From: Bacteroidaceae bacterium
GTDB taxonomy: Bacteria; Bacteroidota; Bacteroidia; Bacteroidales; Bacteroidaceae
Direction of reading: 5' to 3'
NCBI GenBank assembly: GCA_017529865.1
Contig: JAFXNA010000004.1
Span: 186,001 to 250,000, forward strand
Length of the DNA stretch: 64,000 nucleotides
In this document: piece after piece, positions 23,864 to 32,133 of the stretch
How positions within the stretch are numbered: the first letter of the stretch is position 1
Layout: each line of letters begins with the position of its first letter
The notes under the pieces: model-generated
Told to the model about the DNA's origin: nothing
Databases searched by the model: none
Seen by the model: only the letters and a program-made list of their open reading frames with translations
Position numbers and translations under genes: made by a program

Positions 23864-25390
23864 GGTCTTGTCAGCAACGAAAGTATCGCCGATTAAGGCC
23901 TCCATTTGTTCCTGTTCGGTAAAGGTAGGAATCTGCAGTTCCTTCAATGCGTCATCGAATATTTGTTTTGCGCGAGATGCATACTCGGCTGCAACAATGA
24001 TGCTATCGTGAACTGTGCAGACAGGACAGTGCAACTCGTCCTTGATTCTGCGGTAGACAACGCTGAAAATAAGGTGGCTTTCAGTTCGTTGCAACTCGTG
24101 GGCCAACTCGGAGTAGTGTCCGCGCTTGATAATCTGGATTGCCTTGTACAGGTTTGGAAATTTTTCCTGCCAGAGTTTCTGAATTGCTGCAACCAGCTTG
24201 TGCTTTTTCCTCGAATAGAACCTTCCACAGAATAGGCATGTAAGGAATTCCTTCTTTACCTTATTGCGGTCTACGTTAACATGTAACGTTTTGTTTACAT
24301 ATTCAAGGAAGTATTCGTAAAGGTGTCCAGATACAAGCAGAGTTCTGTAAGCATCCAGCTCACAAAGGAAATCCTGTATATGGTCCCACTTATTCCCACC
24401 ATCCCAGTATGGCTCTGCAATCCCACCTGTATAGGAAATCACAATATGTTCTCGGTCATCAAAATTAGATATATATCGGTCAAGCACTCGATACAAGAAC
24501 GCGCCCTGTGAACTCTTGATATCGATTTCGACAGTCTTCTTGCCGTCACAGGTGATACAGTTCTTTCGTATTTCCTTTTTCATCTGGGTTATGTTCGTGT
24601 GGACACGACCGTAAGCGTCTCGTTTGCAGTAAAGTGCGTATTTATCGGTCGCATAACTGTTGAACAGCCTGACTTTGTTCAATTCTGAGGTCATTCTGTC
24701 GGCAGTAATTGCACCTGATGATACCATTTCGCCTAAAATATCGTAACTTTTCTCTTCGTCTACGCTAAAATGGGTCAAATCCTCGTAAAGTTCCTTGATT
24801 TCAGGCAATTTCATCTGTTCGCAGTGAACTTCTTCGGCCCTATCGGCAAGTTTTCTGTAAAGAAACTGGTTTGTTGCCATGATGACATGGACTCCACCCT
24901 GTCTTTTCTCGATATCTCCAGCTTCTTCTTGCGCTCTCGTGTGCAAATATCGCTGAACATAGGTCAAAAACGGCTTTGTGAACCAGTAGTGCTTGCACTT
25001 TCCTGGGATATCCTTGCTTCCCTTGATGTACGAGCGGCTTCTGCCTATTATACCCCACTCTTCTAGGATGTGGACGTACTCCAAGTAGTTTGAACCGATG
25101 ATTCTATCGTAGATTTTCGAGTAGATTGGGACTGCCCACTTGTCGATATCGATTTTCCAATGGTGTTTCAACGCTAGGTTGAAGGCAATTTGGTAACGCC
25201 TGTAGACGGTGTTGACGATATAGACCAGATATTCGAAATTTTTCTTATGCACTCCATCCAAACTCTCCGATTTTTCCACCATTGCGTCGAAAATGCGGTT
25301 TGGAACCAACATCTTATCGAAGGAATAGTGGCTGTCTGACTCAGAAAAGTGGTCTAAAATACGTAAAGAAAGTGCAAAATTCGAACTCAT
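23852..25390 (-). CDS. Protein with polymerase-palm-like motifs, 512 aa
   Basis: Not assignable to one family. I chose ATG 25390; a TTG start 12 codons upstream overlaps the promoter -35. Three spaced motifs resemble family A DNA polymerases and single-subunit RNA polymerases. Motif A-like VEIDIKSSQGAFLY is near residue 288, a fingers/motif B-like RNKVKKEFLTCLFCGRFY near 380, and motif C-like TVHDSIIVA near 460. GRVHTNITQM (near 260) recalls the G-R-x-H-T-x-x-N-Q that precedes motif A in polymerase I. The first 150 residues look like a winged-helix segment (residues 80-115). VHDS favours the RNA polymerase version, DIKSSQ the polymerase I version. A plasmid-type replication protein is another option. 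Confidence 0.5.
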   Translation of the reverse strand: MSSNFALSLRILDHFSESDSHYSFDKMLVPNRIFDAMVEKSESLDGVHKKNFEYLVYIVNTVYRRYQIAFNLALKHHWKIDIDKWAVPIYSKIYDRIIGSNYLEYVHILEEWGIIGRSRSYIKGSKDIPGKCKHYWFTKPFLTYVQRYLHTRAQEEAGDIEKRQGGVHVIMATNQFLYRKLADRAEEVHCEQMKLPEIKELYEDLTHFSVDEEKSYDILGEMVSSGAITADRMTSELNKVRLFNSYATDKYALYCKRDAYGRVHTNITQMKKEIRKNCITCDGKKTVEIDIKSSQGAFLYRVLDRYISNFDDREHIVISYTGGIAEPYWDGGNKWDHIQDFLCELDAYRTLLVSGHLYEYFLEYVNKTLHVNVDRNKVKKEFLTCLFCGRFYSRKKHKLVAAIQKLWQEKFPNLYKAIQIIKRGHYSELAHELQRTESHLIFSVVYRRIKDELHCPVCTVHDSIIVAAEYASRAKQIFDDALKELQIPTFTEQEQMEALIGDTFVADKTLTS

Positions 25391-25397
25391 CGGCGAT

Positions 25398-25426
25398 AAT
25401 ATACAATAAAATTCATCCTTCAGCAA
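25398..25426 (-). promoter_or_regulatory. Sigma70-type promoter of the palm-like gene
   Basis: TTGCTG (25426-25421), 17-bp spacer, TATATT (25403-25398). The start site would fall within about one base of the ATG at 25390, which would make the mRNA leaderless or nearly so. Confidence 0.6.
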
Positions 25427-25504
25427 GGCCCATACAATGACTTAACCCGTAAAATAACCCTACAATACCCGGTTAACACTATATGTTCTCACTTTAATTA
25501 AAAT

Positions 25505-25574
25505 ATAAACTTAGGGTGAAAAAAAGGTATTTTAGTTAAGAAATCGTAATTTTTTTGTCTCAACCCTAGTTTAT
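25505..25574 (+). repeat. Long inverted repeat in the uvsW leader
   Basis: Arms ATAAACTTAGGGT (25505-25517) and ACCCTAGTTTAT (25563-25574) pair with one bulge across a 45-nt A/T-rich loop that also contains facing runs of A and T. It ends 10 bp before the UvsW ATG. Could be a regulatory RNA fold or a recognition site in DNA; the rest of the 194-bp gap holds nothing else I can assign. Confidence 0.55.
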
Positions 25575-25584
25575 CCAATAGATT

Positions 25585-27333
25585 ATGAAAGTTTATTTTG
25601 ACTTCCTTAAAGACAATTCGTCGGTAGTCACCGTTTATGATGGTCAGCAAACTGAAATAAATCGAGTTTACTCATTTTTGAATTCCGCCATCAAGTACGA
25701 GGACAAGCAGGCCACATACACGGAAAAGTACAAGAACGGCTACGGCAAGGAGTATGTCAATTTCTATGACAAGGATGAACGTACTGTACCTATCGGTCTT
25801 ATCGCTAGGGTTTGCGGCTTGTTGAAGGGAAGGTTCCCAGGCATCCAGATTGGGTTGTCACCGAGGATTGACTCGATGTTCAGGCCGAAGAGGGTTCTGA
25901 CCAAGCAGGAAATCATCGACTATGCCGAGACGCTGAATATCCACGACCGCAAGGAGGGGTTCAAGCTCACCCTTCGTGAACATCAGGTAGAACTCATCTA
26001 TCAGGCAATGCTGCATCGCCGTGGTTCGTTCAAGGCCTGTACCGCTTCTGGAAAGTCGTTGGCTGTCTATGTCATGGCCCGTTACATGACCGAGGTTGAG
26101 CACAAGAAGATTGCAGTCGTCGTTCCGAACTCTGGTCTCGTTGTCCAGTTGATGCAGAACTTTCATGATGACTACTCTTGGGACGAGGCGCAAGAGAACT
26201 GTACGCTAATCTACGGTGATTCCAAGGACAAGCTGACTGCCGCACAGAAAAGGAAACTTGCCGAGTTGCATCTTGGTGAAGAAGTCATGTTGAAGCCCAT
26301 TGTCATAACGACATGGCAGAGCTTGCAGAATAAGGAGCCGTCCTTCTTCAAGCGGTTCGATGCGGTAATTGTTGACGAATGCCAAGGTTGCCGTGGACCC
26401 GTGTTGCGCCAGATTCTCGACTACTGTACGTCTGCTGAGAACTTCAAGATAGGTGTGTCGGGAACAATTCCTGATGATGGTCTCGACGCTGGTTACATCG
26501 AATCGTCTCTTGGTAAGAAGTATGAAATCGTTAGCCTGTGGCAGCTTGTTGAAAAGGGCCTTATCACTCCTGTCAAGGTTGTCGCCCTTTATGTTCCGTA
26601 TCCGTTGGATTGCAGGACGACTATCTGCTACTCTAAGTTCGACGAGGAGTATTCAATCGTGACTGGCAACCGCAGCCGCTTTGATATTCTCGACATGCTA
26701 ATCAACAACAAGAAGATAACGACGGAACAGAATACGGTAATCCTGTTCCGCAACATCGACCCGTTGGAACGTGTGGCCGCATACTTGAAGGAACATCATC
26801 CAGAGTTCAAGTACAGTATCATCAAGGGTGAGGTCAAGGCTAATGAACGTGACCGTATTAGGTTGGAGATGGATGCATCGTATGGAAACATCCTTCTTGG
26901 TACATACGGATGTCTGCAGGCTGGCATGAACGTCAAGAAGTTGAACAACCTCGTCTTTGGAGACCCTGGCAAGTCGATGTACATGATTATGCAGTCGATT
27001 GGCCGTATTGTCCGTAAGTGCGAAGGAAAGGAAATCGCTACTTGTTACGATATCGTCGATGACGCTTCGTACATGGTTCATGGCCGTACGCTTGGTGACC
27101 ACATCAATGAGAATTACATGGTGAGGCATTTCCGTGAAAGGGTGAAATACTATAATGCCGACAAGATTCCTGTCCAGCCAGTTGACCTTACTGGTATAGT
27201 CGAGGCCGATGTAAAGCTTGATGATATCAAGCAAAAGAGAAAGGAAAAAGCTGAAAAGCGGGCAAAGGAATTGGAGAAAAAGAAAAAGAAGGCCGCAAAT
27301 GGCCTTCTCAAAAACTACCGCAGGCAGTTCTAA
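25585..27333 (+). CDS. uvsW: UvsW-like SF2 DNA helicase
   Basis: 582 residues. After a small N-terminal domain (1-130), the helicase core begins REHQVELIYQAML. Motifs follow in order: Walker A CTASGKSLAVY near residue 154, Ia VVPNSGLVVQLMQN, motif II VDECQGC (D-E-C near 265), motif III VSGTIPDD, and motif VI QSIGRIVRKCEGK near 475. These match T4 UvsW, which remodels recombination intermediates and switches the mode of DNA replication. The C-terminus is Lys-rich coiled coil. The only nearby promoter-like sequence is TATAAACTTA inside the long inverted repeat. Its stop overlaps the convergent 1067-residue gene by 4 bp. Confidence 0.9.
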   Translation: MKVYFDFLKDNSSVVTVYDGQQTEINRVYSFLNSAIKYEDKQATYTEKYKNGYGKEYVNFYDKDERTVPIGLIARVCGLLKGRFPGIQIGLSPRIDSMFRPKRVLTKQEIIDYAETLNIHDRKEGFKLTLREHQVELIYQAMLHRRGSFKACTASGKSLAVYVMARYMTEVEHKKIAVVVPNSGLVVQLMQNFHDDYSWDEAQENCTLIYGDSKDKLTAAQKRKLAELHLGEEVMLKPIVITTWQSLQNKEPSFFKRFDAVIVDECQGCRGPVLRQILDYCTSAENFKIGVSGTIPDDGLDAGYIESSLGKKYEIVSLWQLVEKGLITPVKVVALYVPYPLDCRTTICYSKFDEEYSIVTGNRSRFDILDMLINNKKITTEQNTVILFRNIDPLERVAAYLKEHHPEFKYSIIKGEVKANERDRIRLEMDASYGNILLGTYGCLQAGMNVKKLNNLVFGDPGKSMYMIMQSIGRIVRKCEGKEIATCYDIVDDASYMVHGRTLGDHINENYMVRHFRERVKYYNADKIPVQPVDLTGIVEADVKLDDIKQKRKEKAEKRAKELEKKKKKAANGLLKNYRRQF

Positions 27334-30300
27334 TCCATTGGTAAGTATTTATCAAGGAGAGCTTCTCGTCTTCGCTTCGCTTTGAGGTCGAAGTCGTTCT
27401 CCTGTTGGCTCGTGATATTGTTCATCAACTTTTCTATCGACATGTGCGTAGTTGCACCTGTTGTCAGCTTAGTTAGTCCTGGGTTGTTTCTACGGAGTGC
27501 AATAACCAAGTTCAACATATTAGTGTTGTTGAAGAGTATGTTTAGTCTCCGATTAATTTTTGTCAGCAGCTCACGGCATTTTGGGTTGTCCTTTATGGCG
27601 AGACTTCCAATAGTTGCCTTGATATAATCTTCCATTTCGTTTATGTTTGTAAGGCTGTCTACATCTCGTGCTGTATATTCCTCAGGGTCTTGCAGTCCAT
27701 AATGTACCCTGAGCATATATATCGCCTCGAACAGGATGTTGATGAGATATGCGTTCAGCATGAATTGCGGTTGGCAGCCATCTCCGTTTTCTGTGTATGC
27801 CTTTCCTGATGGAGAACTTCCCTTTGCCATCGTGTCCATGTCATTGGCTGTTACGTGGTCTATTGGGCTGAACACATCTGTAATAGCAGTGTCGTTACTA
27901 CACAGGTTCAATGCCTTGTTGTAAAGCACTATTATAGATTCAGAAAGAACGACTATGTTGCTAAGTTCAATCTTATTGATATTTTCTGCGACGTTTCCTT
28001 GGGATGAACGTTTCACTCCATCGAAAATCTCGTTGATGACTGCTGTTTTGCGGCCACTATTTCCACCCTTATTTACCTTTTGAATAAGAGTGTTCTGAAC
28101 ATCTGTAGTGAGCAGGTGGTTTTCCGCTAAGGTTTGCTTTATAGCTTTGCGTGCATTATCTGCTACTTCATCGTATTGTTCTCTGATATAGTTTAGATAG
28201 TACATCTGTGAGAAGTTGTCGAATGCTTCCGCTGAATTGTCAGTAGCGTAGCTCTGCATGTGTATATCGGCTCTTTGCAGTCCTTCTTTACTCACATCAG
28301 GAGGAACGACATCAGACAGTGTATCGATGTGATACTGCTTTTTTATAAGGTCGATAATATAGTTGATATCTTTCAACTTGACCACATATGGTCTAATTTT
28401 ACCTTGCAAATGTTCAATCACTGAAACAAGTTTGCTAATGTCGTATGAGGCACTCTTTTCCTTATGTTTGTCTTCTATTGGAGTAAACTTGTTTGCAGCC
28501 AGTTCCTCATCACTCATACGAACCCAGCCGTTTATCCTGTATATATAGGAGCAGTTGCGTAGAGCATCGGATAGCATAGAGTTATTGTCTGGAACTTTAT
28601 CCCAATCCATTCCGTTGATGATGTTTCTGGTAGTTTCAGTGTCCGTTTCAAGACGGCATACGTTGTTGTCTTCCGTTAGCAGTCCAGTGTTTGTCAAAAA
28701 GTCAATTGCAGATTTTACTGGGTCTGAGCCAGTGAGTGTCATCGAGCTGATGTATTCGCCCGCCTTTGCGTGCGCCGCCATCAACTCTACGATTCCAGGC
28801 AATGTGTTCAGAATGTATGTCTTGCCATATTTGGTAATGATTATATTCTTGTACTGTGCACTGGTGTAAGTACGGTTGTATTTGTCTGCGTTCTTTTGGT
28901 TCAATACGCTTTGCGGGTCCATTTTGGCCATACGTGATAGTTCACTCAGTATGGTAGCAAATGCCTTTACATGCGTATCTCGTTCAGATGACATTCTACG
29001 TTCGTAGTCACGTTCGTATAGGAACCTATCCTTTAGTTTACTAAGGGATTGAGCATTGTCTTTAATTGCCGGATACTCCTGTTTTATGTTGCCTGTCGAA
29101 AGGAAGTCCACTAATCCTTCGAGGTTTGTGTATGATGTGTTGAATAGCTCGGTTAGTAATATACGGTTTAGTTCGTATATCATCGACTTAACGCCTGTTG
29201 TCGGCGTAAGCTTGTCTGGGACATCGCTTGGATGCCCGTTGATTGTTGCCAGCATTTTTGCTAGCATGAGCTTTTTACTCTTGCCGACAGAAATTTCGGT
29301 TGTTGTATCCGAATTGTCGTCATCTTCCTCGTATTGCTGCTCTCCTGTATAGTTGTCGATGACGCTGGAACCTTCGTCGCCGCTCTTCATTTTTGCACCA
29401 CCCAGTTCGGATGCGTTTGACACCTTTTCTTTAATTATTCCTACAGTAACGAAGTATTCTGGGAAAAGAGCATGATACTGCTCCTCGGTAAGGATAACTT
29501 TTCGTTTAGCCCTATACATGCCACGGTTGACTGGTGGGAGAGACTCTACTTTCAGAAGATTGTCCAGTACGGAAATGAATAGCTCGTACCTGTCACTTTC
29601 GTCATTTACGGCGGTGTCCTGTCTCATCAAAGACATCTCGATAGCTTTTGCTGGTCCGTCACTACCATCAAGCGTGCCATTTTTCGTGTATTTCATCGTG
29701 CCCGCAAATCGTGCCTTCGAAGCTTCCTTGAAGAACTCGTATATCGAGGGTGCTGACTGCACTCGTGTCTTGATGTTTTCTTCAGTCTCGTCACGTATAT
29801 CATCGAATGCCGATGACATCTCCGTGCTCTCATCTTTCTTTTTAATTACGAAATCTATTCCGTTTTCAAGGGATAATGGACTGAGCGAGTTACGGAAATT
29901 CTTTGCGATGTACGTGAAAAGACCGTTCATGTCCTTCTGTGTGAAGTGTGCGTTAGACATACGCTTCGCATACGGTTCGAGAATAGTTTCGATGTCCGAC
30001 ATGTCTTTCGTATTGGCGAACATGCTTGATTCTGGATACCTGGTATGAAGAGCCTCTTCTATTTCGCTGATGTCAGGGCGCTTATTGAGGGTGACAAGTC
30101 TGTAGAACGCTGGATTCGCCATGTTCTTGACAGTAAACATTGACACGAAATGTCCGGCCAAGCCGTCCTTGGCGTCCGTTATGTCATCGACGAATACCCT
30201 CTCCATCATGTCCACCAACACATTGTTGATGTTCTTTCCCATATACAGCTCCATGAAGCTTACAGGGCTGTAAGGGAGTACGTTAAACTTTGCTTTCTCG

Positions 30301-30533
30301 TTGCTTGGGTTGGTCAATGTATCTATGTCAATCAGGGTCGATACCCTATCAATGACCTTTTCGACGTTAATCGTCTGCTGGTCCTTGATTTTGTTATTGA
30401 TTAGAGCTTCTAGGATGGTCTTTATGTTCTTTTCAGTATACAACTCGTGCAAGAAACCGTTGTTGAGCGATTGTCCCAGCACTGTGTGAATATAGTAAAT
30501 TAAAGCATATTCCTTTTGAAGCGTTGTAATCAT
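27330..30533 (-). CDS. Large late protein of unknown function, 1067 aa
   Basis: No family recognised. I used ATG 30533 (MITTLQKEYA) with AAAGGA upstream; a TTG five codons earlier is possible. The protein is mostly alpha-helical, Asn/Asp-rich and has no signal peptide, membrane segment or catalytic motif I can see; residues 400-430 are acidic (EEDDDNSDTTT). The exact late element 22 bp upstream indicates a virion or assembly protein, and its length fits a large structural, tail-tape-like or internal ejection protein. A 749-residue protein of similar composition is encoded at 46693. It converges on uvsW with overlapping stops. Confidence 0.75.
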   Translation of the reverse strand: MITTLQKEYALIYYIHTVLGQSLNNGFLHELYTEKNIKTILEALINNKIKDQQTINVEKVIDRVSTLIDIDTLTNPSNEKAKFNVLPYSPVSFMELYMGKNINNVLVDMMERVFVDDITDAKDGLAGHFVSMFTVKNMANPAFYRLVTLNKRPDISEIEEALHTRYPESSMFANTKDMSDIETILEPYAKRMSNAHFTQKDMNGLFTYIAKNFRNSLSPLSLENGIDFVIKKKDESTEMSSAFDDIRDETEENIKTRVQSAPSIYEFFKEASKARFAGTMKYTKNGTLDGSDGPAKAIEMSLMRQDTAVNDESDRYELFISVLDNLLKVESLPPVNRGMYRAKRKVILTEEQYHALFPEYFVTVGIIKEKVSNASELGGAKMKSGDEGSSVIDNYTGEQQYEEDDDNSDTTTEISVGKSKKLMLAKMLATINGHPSDVPDKLTPTTGVKSMIYELNRILLTELFNTSYTNLEGLVDFLSTGNIKQEYPAIKDNAQSLSKLKDRFLYERDYERRMSSERDTHVKAFATILSELSRMAKMDPQSVLNQKNADKYNRTYTSAQYKNIIITKYGKTYILNTLPGIVELMAAHAKAGEYISSMTLTGSDPVKSAIDFLTNTGLLTEDNNVCRLETDTETTRNIINGMDWDKVPDNNSMLSDALRNCSYIYRINGWVRMSDEELAANKFTPIEDKHKEKSASYDISKLVSVIEHLQGKIRPYVVKLKDINYIIDLIKKQYHIDTLSDVVPPDVSKEGLQRADIHMQSYATDNSAEAFDNFSQMYYLNYIREQYDEVADNARKAIKQTLAENHLLTTDVQNTLIQKVNKGGNSGRKTAVINEIFDGVKRSSQGNVAENINKIELSNIVVLSESIIVLYNKALNLCSNDTAITDVFSPIDHVTANDMDTMAKGSSPSGKAYTENGDGCQPQFMLNAYLINILFEAIYMLRVHYGLQDPEEYTARDVDSLTNINEMEDYIKATIGSLAIKDNPKCRELLTKINRRLNILFNNTNMLNLVIALRRNNPGLTKLTTGATTHMSIEKLMNNITSQQENDFDLKAKRRREALLDKYLPMD

Positions 30534-30554
30534 GAAGCGTCCTTTCAATTAACA

Positions 30555-30564
30555 ATAGTTTATA
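30555..30564 (-). promoter_or_regulatory. Late promoter element TATAAACTAT
   Basis: Exact match on the minus strand, 22 bp before the 1067-residue gene. An early-type promoter for the opposite-strand exonuclease begins 11 bp away. Confidence 0.72.
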
Positions 30565-30574
30565 CATTTTGGGG

Positions 30575-30603
30575 TTGCAAAAACGCTAGGAAAAGACTAT
30601 ATT
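30575..30603 (+). promoter_or_regulatory. Sigma70-type promoter of the flap exonuclease gene
   Basis: TTGCAA-N17-TATATT, 21 bp upstream of the ATG; the same boxes and spacing recur before the clamp gene at 40994. Confidence 0.65.
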
Positions 30604-30623
30604 GTGAAATTAGGAGTAAAATT

Positions 30624-32039
30624 ATGATTAACACCCCTGCTACTTACAAGTATGATACAAACAGGCTCATGGTGATAGACTGGTCGTCGATAGCTCACCA
30701 GAACATCCATTCAATCCAGGCTTCTTATAAGGCGGGTGACGATTATGGCATCCAGACCAAGGAAGACGAACTCCGCCTGTGGCGTAACAAGATGGTCACT
30801 TCGATGAACGATTTAATCCAGCGGTTCAACCCACTGGATATCATCATTGCCGTTGATGGAAACTCTTGGCGAAAGGATTTCGTCAAGGATTACTACGGCA
30901 AGCATACAATTGTGTACCACGATGACACCTACATCTACACGGAAACGGAAAACTATGCCTACCGTATTGGAAAGCCCGACAAGAAGAAGGAAGAATACAC
31001 CGTTGAACGAATTGCGGTGAAGGACTATCCGACGTTCCGTGGAAAGGACCATGTCCTTCTGAATGAACTTTCTCAGGCCAAGCAGGATTTGTTATGGGGC
31101 TTGTACGAGGTTAGCACGAAGTCAAAGAACGAGAACAAGACTCCTATCATCCCTAGCTACAAGGGAAAGCGTAAGTTTAGTGAATGGACTGCAAAGACAC
31201 CGAAAGACGAATGGCAGAAATACAAAGACAAGTTTGCATTTGAGCTTGCCAAGTATTACCGTGCCCTTCCCATCCAGCTTGATGGAGCCGAAGGTGACGA
31301 TGTTATTTACAGTTCCATCAAGGCACTGCAGGATAGGTATAGCAGCATAGTTGTTGTCACCCGTGACAGCGATATGATGCAGATTGATTGCAGCAAGGCA
31401 GTGTTCTATGACCATCTTGCAGCCAAGTTCCTCTCATGCGAGTCCCCGTCGGAATATCTGATACAGAAAATCGTATCGGGCGATAGCAGCGATAACATTC
31501 ACGGCATGAGTCTGCCTAACCCCAAGACCCCTGGCCTTCCGAAGGCTACCTGCGTTGGTAAGGATGGTGCTCCCAAGTTTGTCAAGGCTTGTGGTGATGT
31601 GTATGAAACGGCAAAGAGAGATGGCTGGGTTGACCAGTATATCAGGAACAAGACGTTGATTGACCTCAGTTGCACTCCTGACAATATCAAGAATGCGATT
31701 ACCGAAGCATGCGGCAATGTCTGCAACGGTGAATACGCTCCTGCTGAATCCTTGGAACACATCGGCATCACGAAGGCTCAGTTGGATTTAATCAAGAATA
31801 TGCGTGACCGTGGCTTCTACGCTTTCCATCCTAGGAGCAAAGCGGATTGGTGCAACACGGCTTTTGCTTCGGAAAGGAATTACCAGTCTAACAAGATTGA
31901 ACGTATTAAGGAAGACATGGAATCGCCTATTTCGGCTGCCCCTGTTCCGACTGCTGTTGGAACTGCGGCACAGCCTGAACCAGACTATAACGTAGGCAAT
32001 GTATTTGATAGTCCATTCGGTGATGACCCTCCGTTTTAG
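30624..32039 (+). CDS. rnh: 5'-3' flap exonuclease / RNase H-like (FEN) with SSB-type acidic tip
   Basis: 471 residues from ATG 30624 (AGGAG at -8). FEN-family acidic clusters are visible: MVIDWSSIAHQN near residue 15, VDGNSWRKD near 77, the EGDDVIYSS helix near 220, VVTRDSDMMQ near 245, and the helix-hairpin region GDSSDNIHG near 288. T4 RNase H removes Okazaki primers and works with gp32. This protein is about 165 residues longer. It ends ...SPFGDDPPF, resembling the bacterial SSB C-terminal tip (DDDIPF) that recruits repair enzymes; the SSB at 38237 ends DDDLPF. An unusual feature in an exonuclease. Confidence 0.88.
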   Translation: MINTPATYKYDTNRLMVIDWSSIAHQNIHSIQASYKAGDDYGIQTKEDELRLWRNKMVTSMNDLIQRFNPLDIIIAVDGNSWRKDFVKDYYGKHTIVYHDDTYIYTETENYAYRIGKPDKKKEEYTVERIAVKDYPTFRGKDHVLLNELSQAKQDLLWGLYEVSTKSKNENKTPIIPSYKGKRKFSEWTAKTPKDEWQKYKDKFAFELAKYYRALPIQLDGAEGDDVIYSSIKALQDRYSSIVVVTRDSDMMQIDCSKAVFYDHLAAKFLSCESPSEYLIQKIVSGDSSDNIHGMSLPNPKTPGLPKATCVGKDGAPKFVKACGDVYETAKRDGWVDQYIRNKTLIDLSCTPDNIKNAITEACGNVCNGEYAPAESLEHIGITKAQLDLIKNMRDRGFYAFHPRSKADWCNTAFASERNYQSNKIERIKEDMESPISAAPVPTAVGTAAQPEPDYNVGNVFDSPFGDDPPF

Positions 32040-32059
32040 TGTTCTATGGACTAATCAGG

Positions 32060-32088
32060 GTGTCGGGAGACCTTCTCCCGACACTTTT
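32060..32088 (+). terminator. Terminator after flap exonuclease
   Basis: 11-bp stem GTGTCGGGAGA/TCTCCCGACAC, CCT loop, TTTTGTTTT tail. Confidence 0.9.
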
Positions 32089-32091
32089 GTT

Positions 32092-32120
32092 TTGAAAAAT
32101 GTAATTTAATGTTGAATATT
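32092..32120 (+). promoter_or_regulatory. Promoter region with AAAATGTAATTTA element
   Basis: AAAATGTAATTTA (32096-32108) recurs identically at 36969. The same stretch can be read as TTGAAA-N17-AATATT. Lies between a terminator and the glycosyltransferase-like gene. Confidence 0.45.
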
Positions 32121-32133
32121 GAGGGATATTATT

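Noticed and set aside
23852..25390. Naming the palm-like gene as the phage DNA polymerase
   Set aside because: T4-type phages use a family B polymerase (gp43); this protein lacks 3'-5' exonuclease motifs and family B motifs, so the name would be unsafe.
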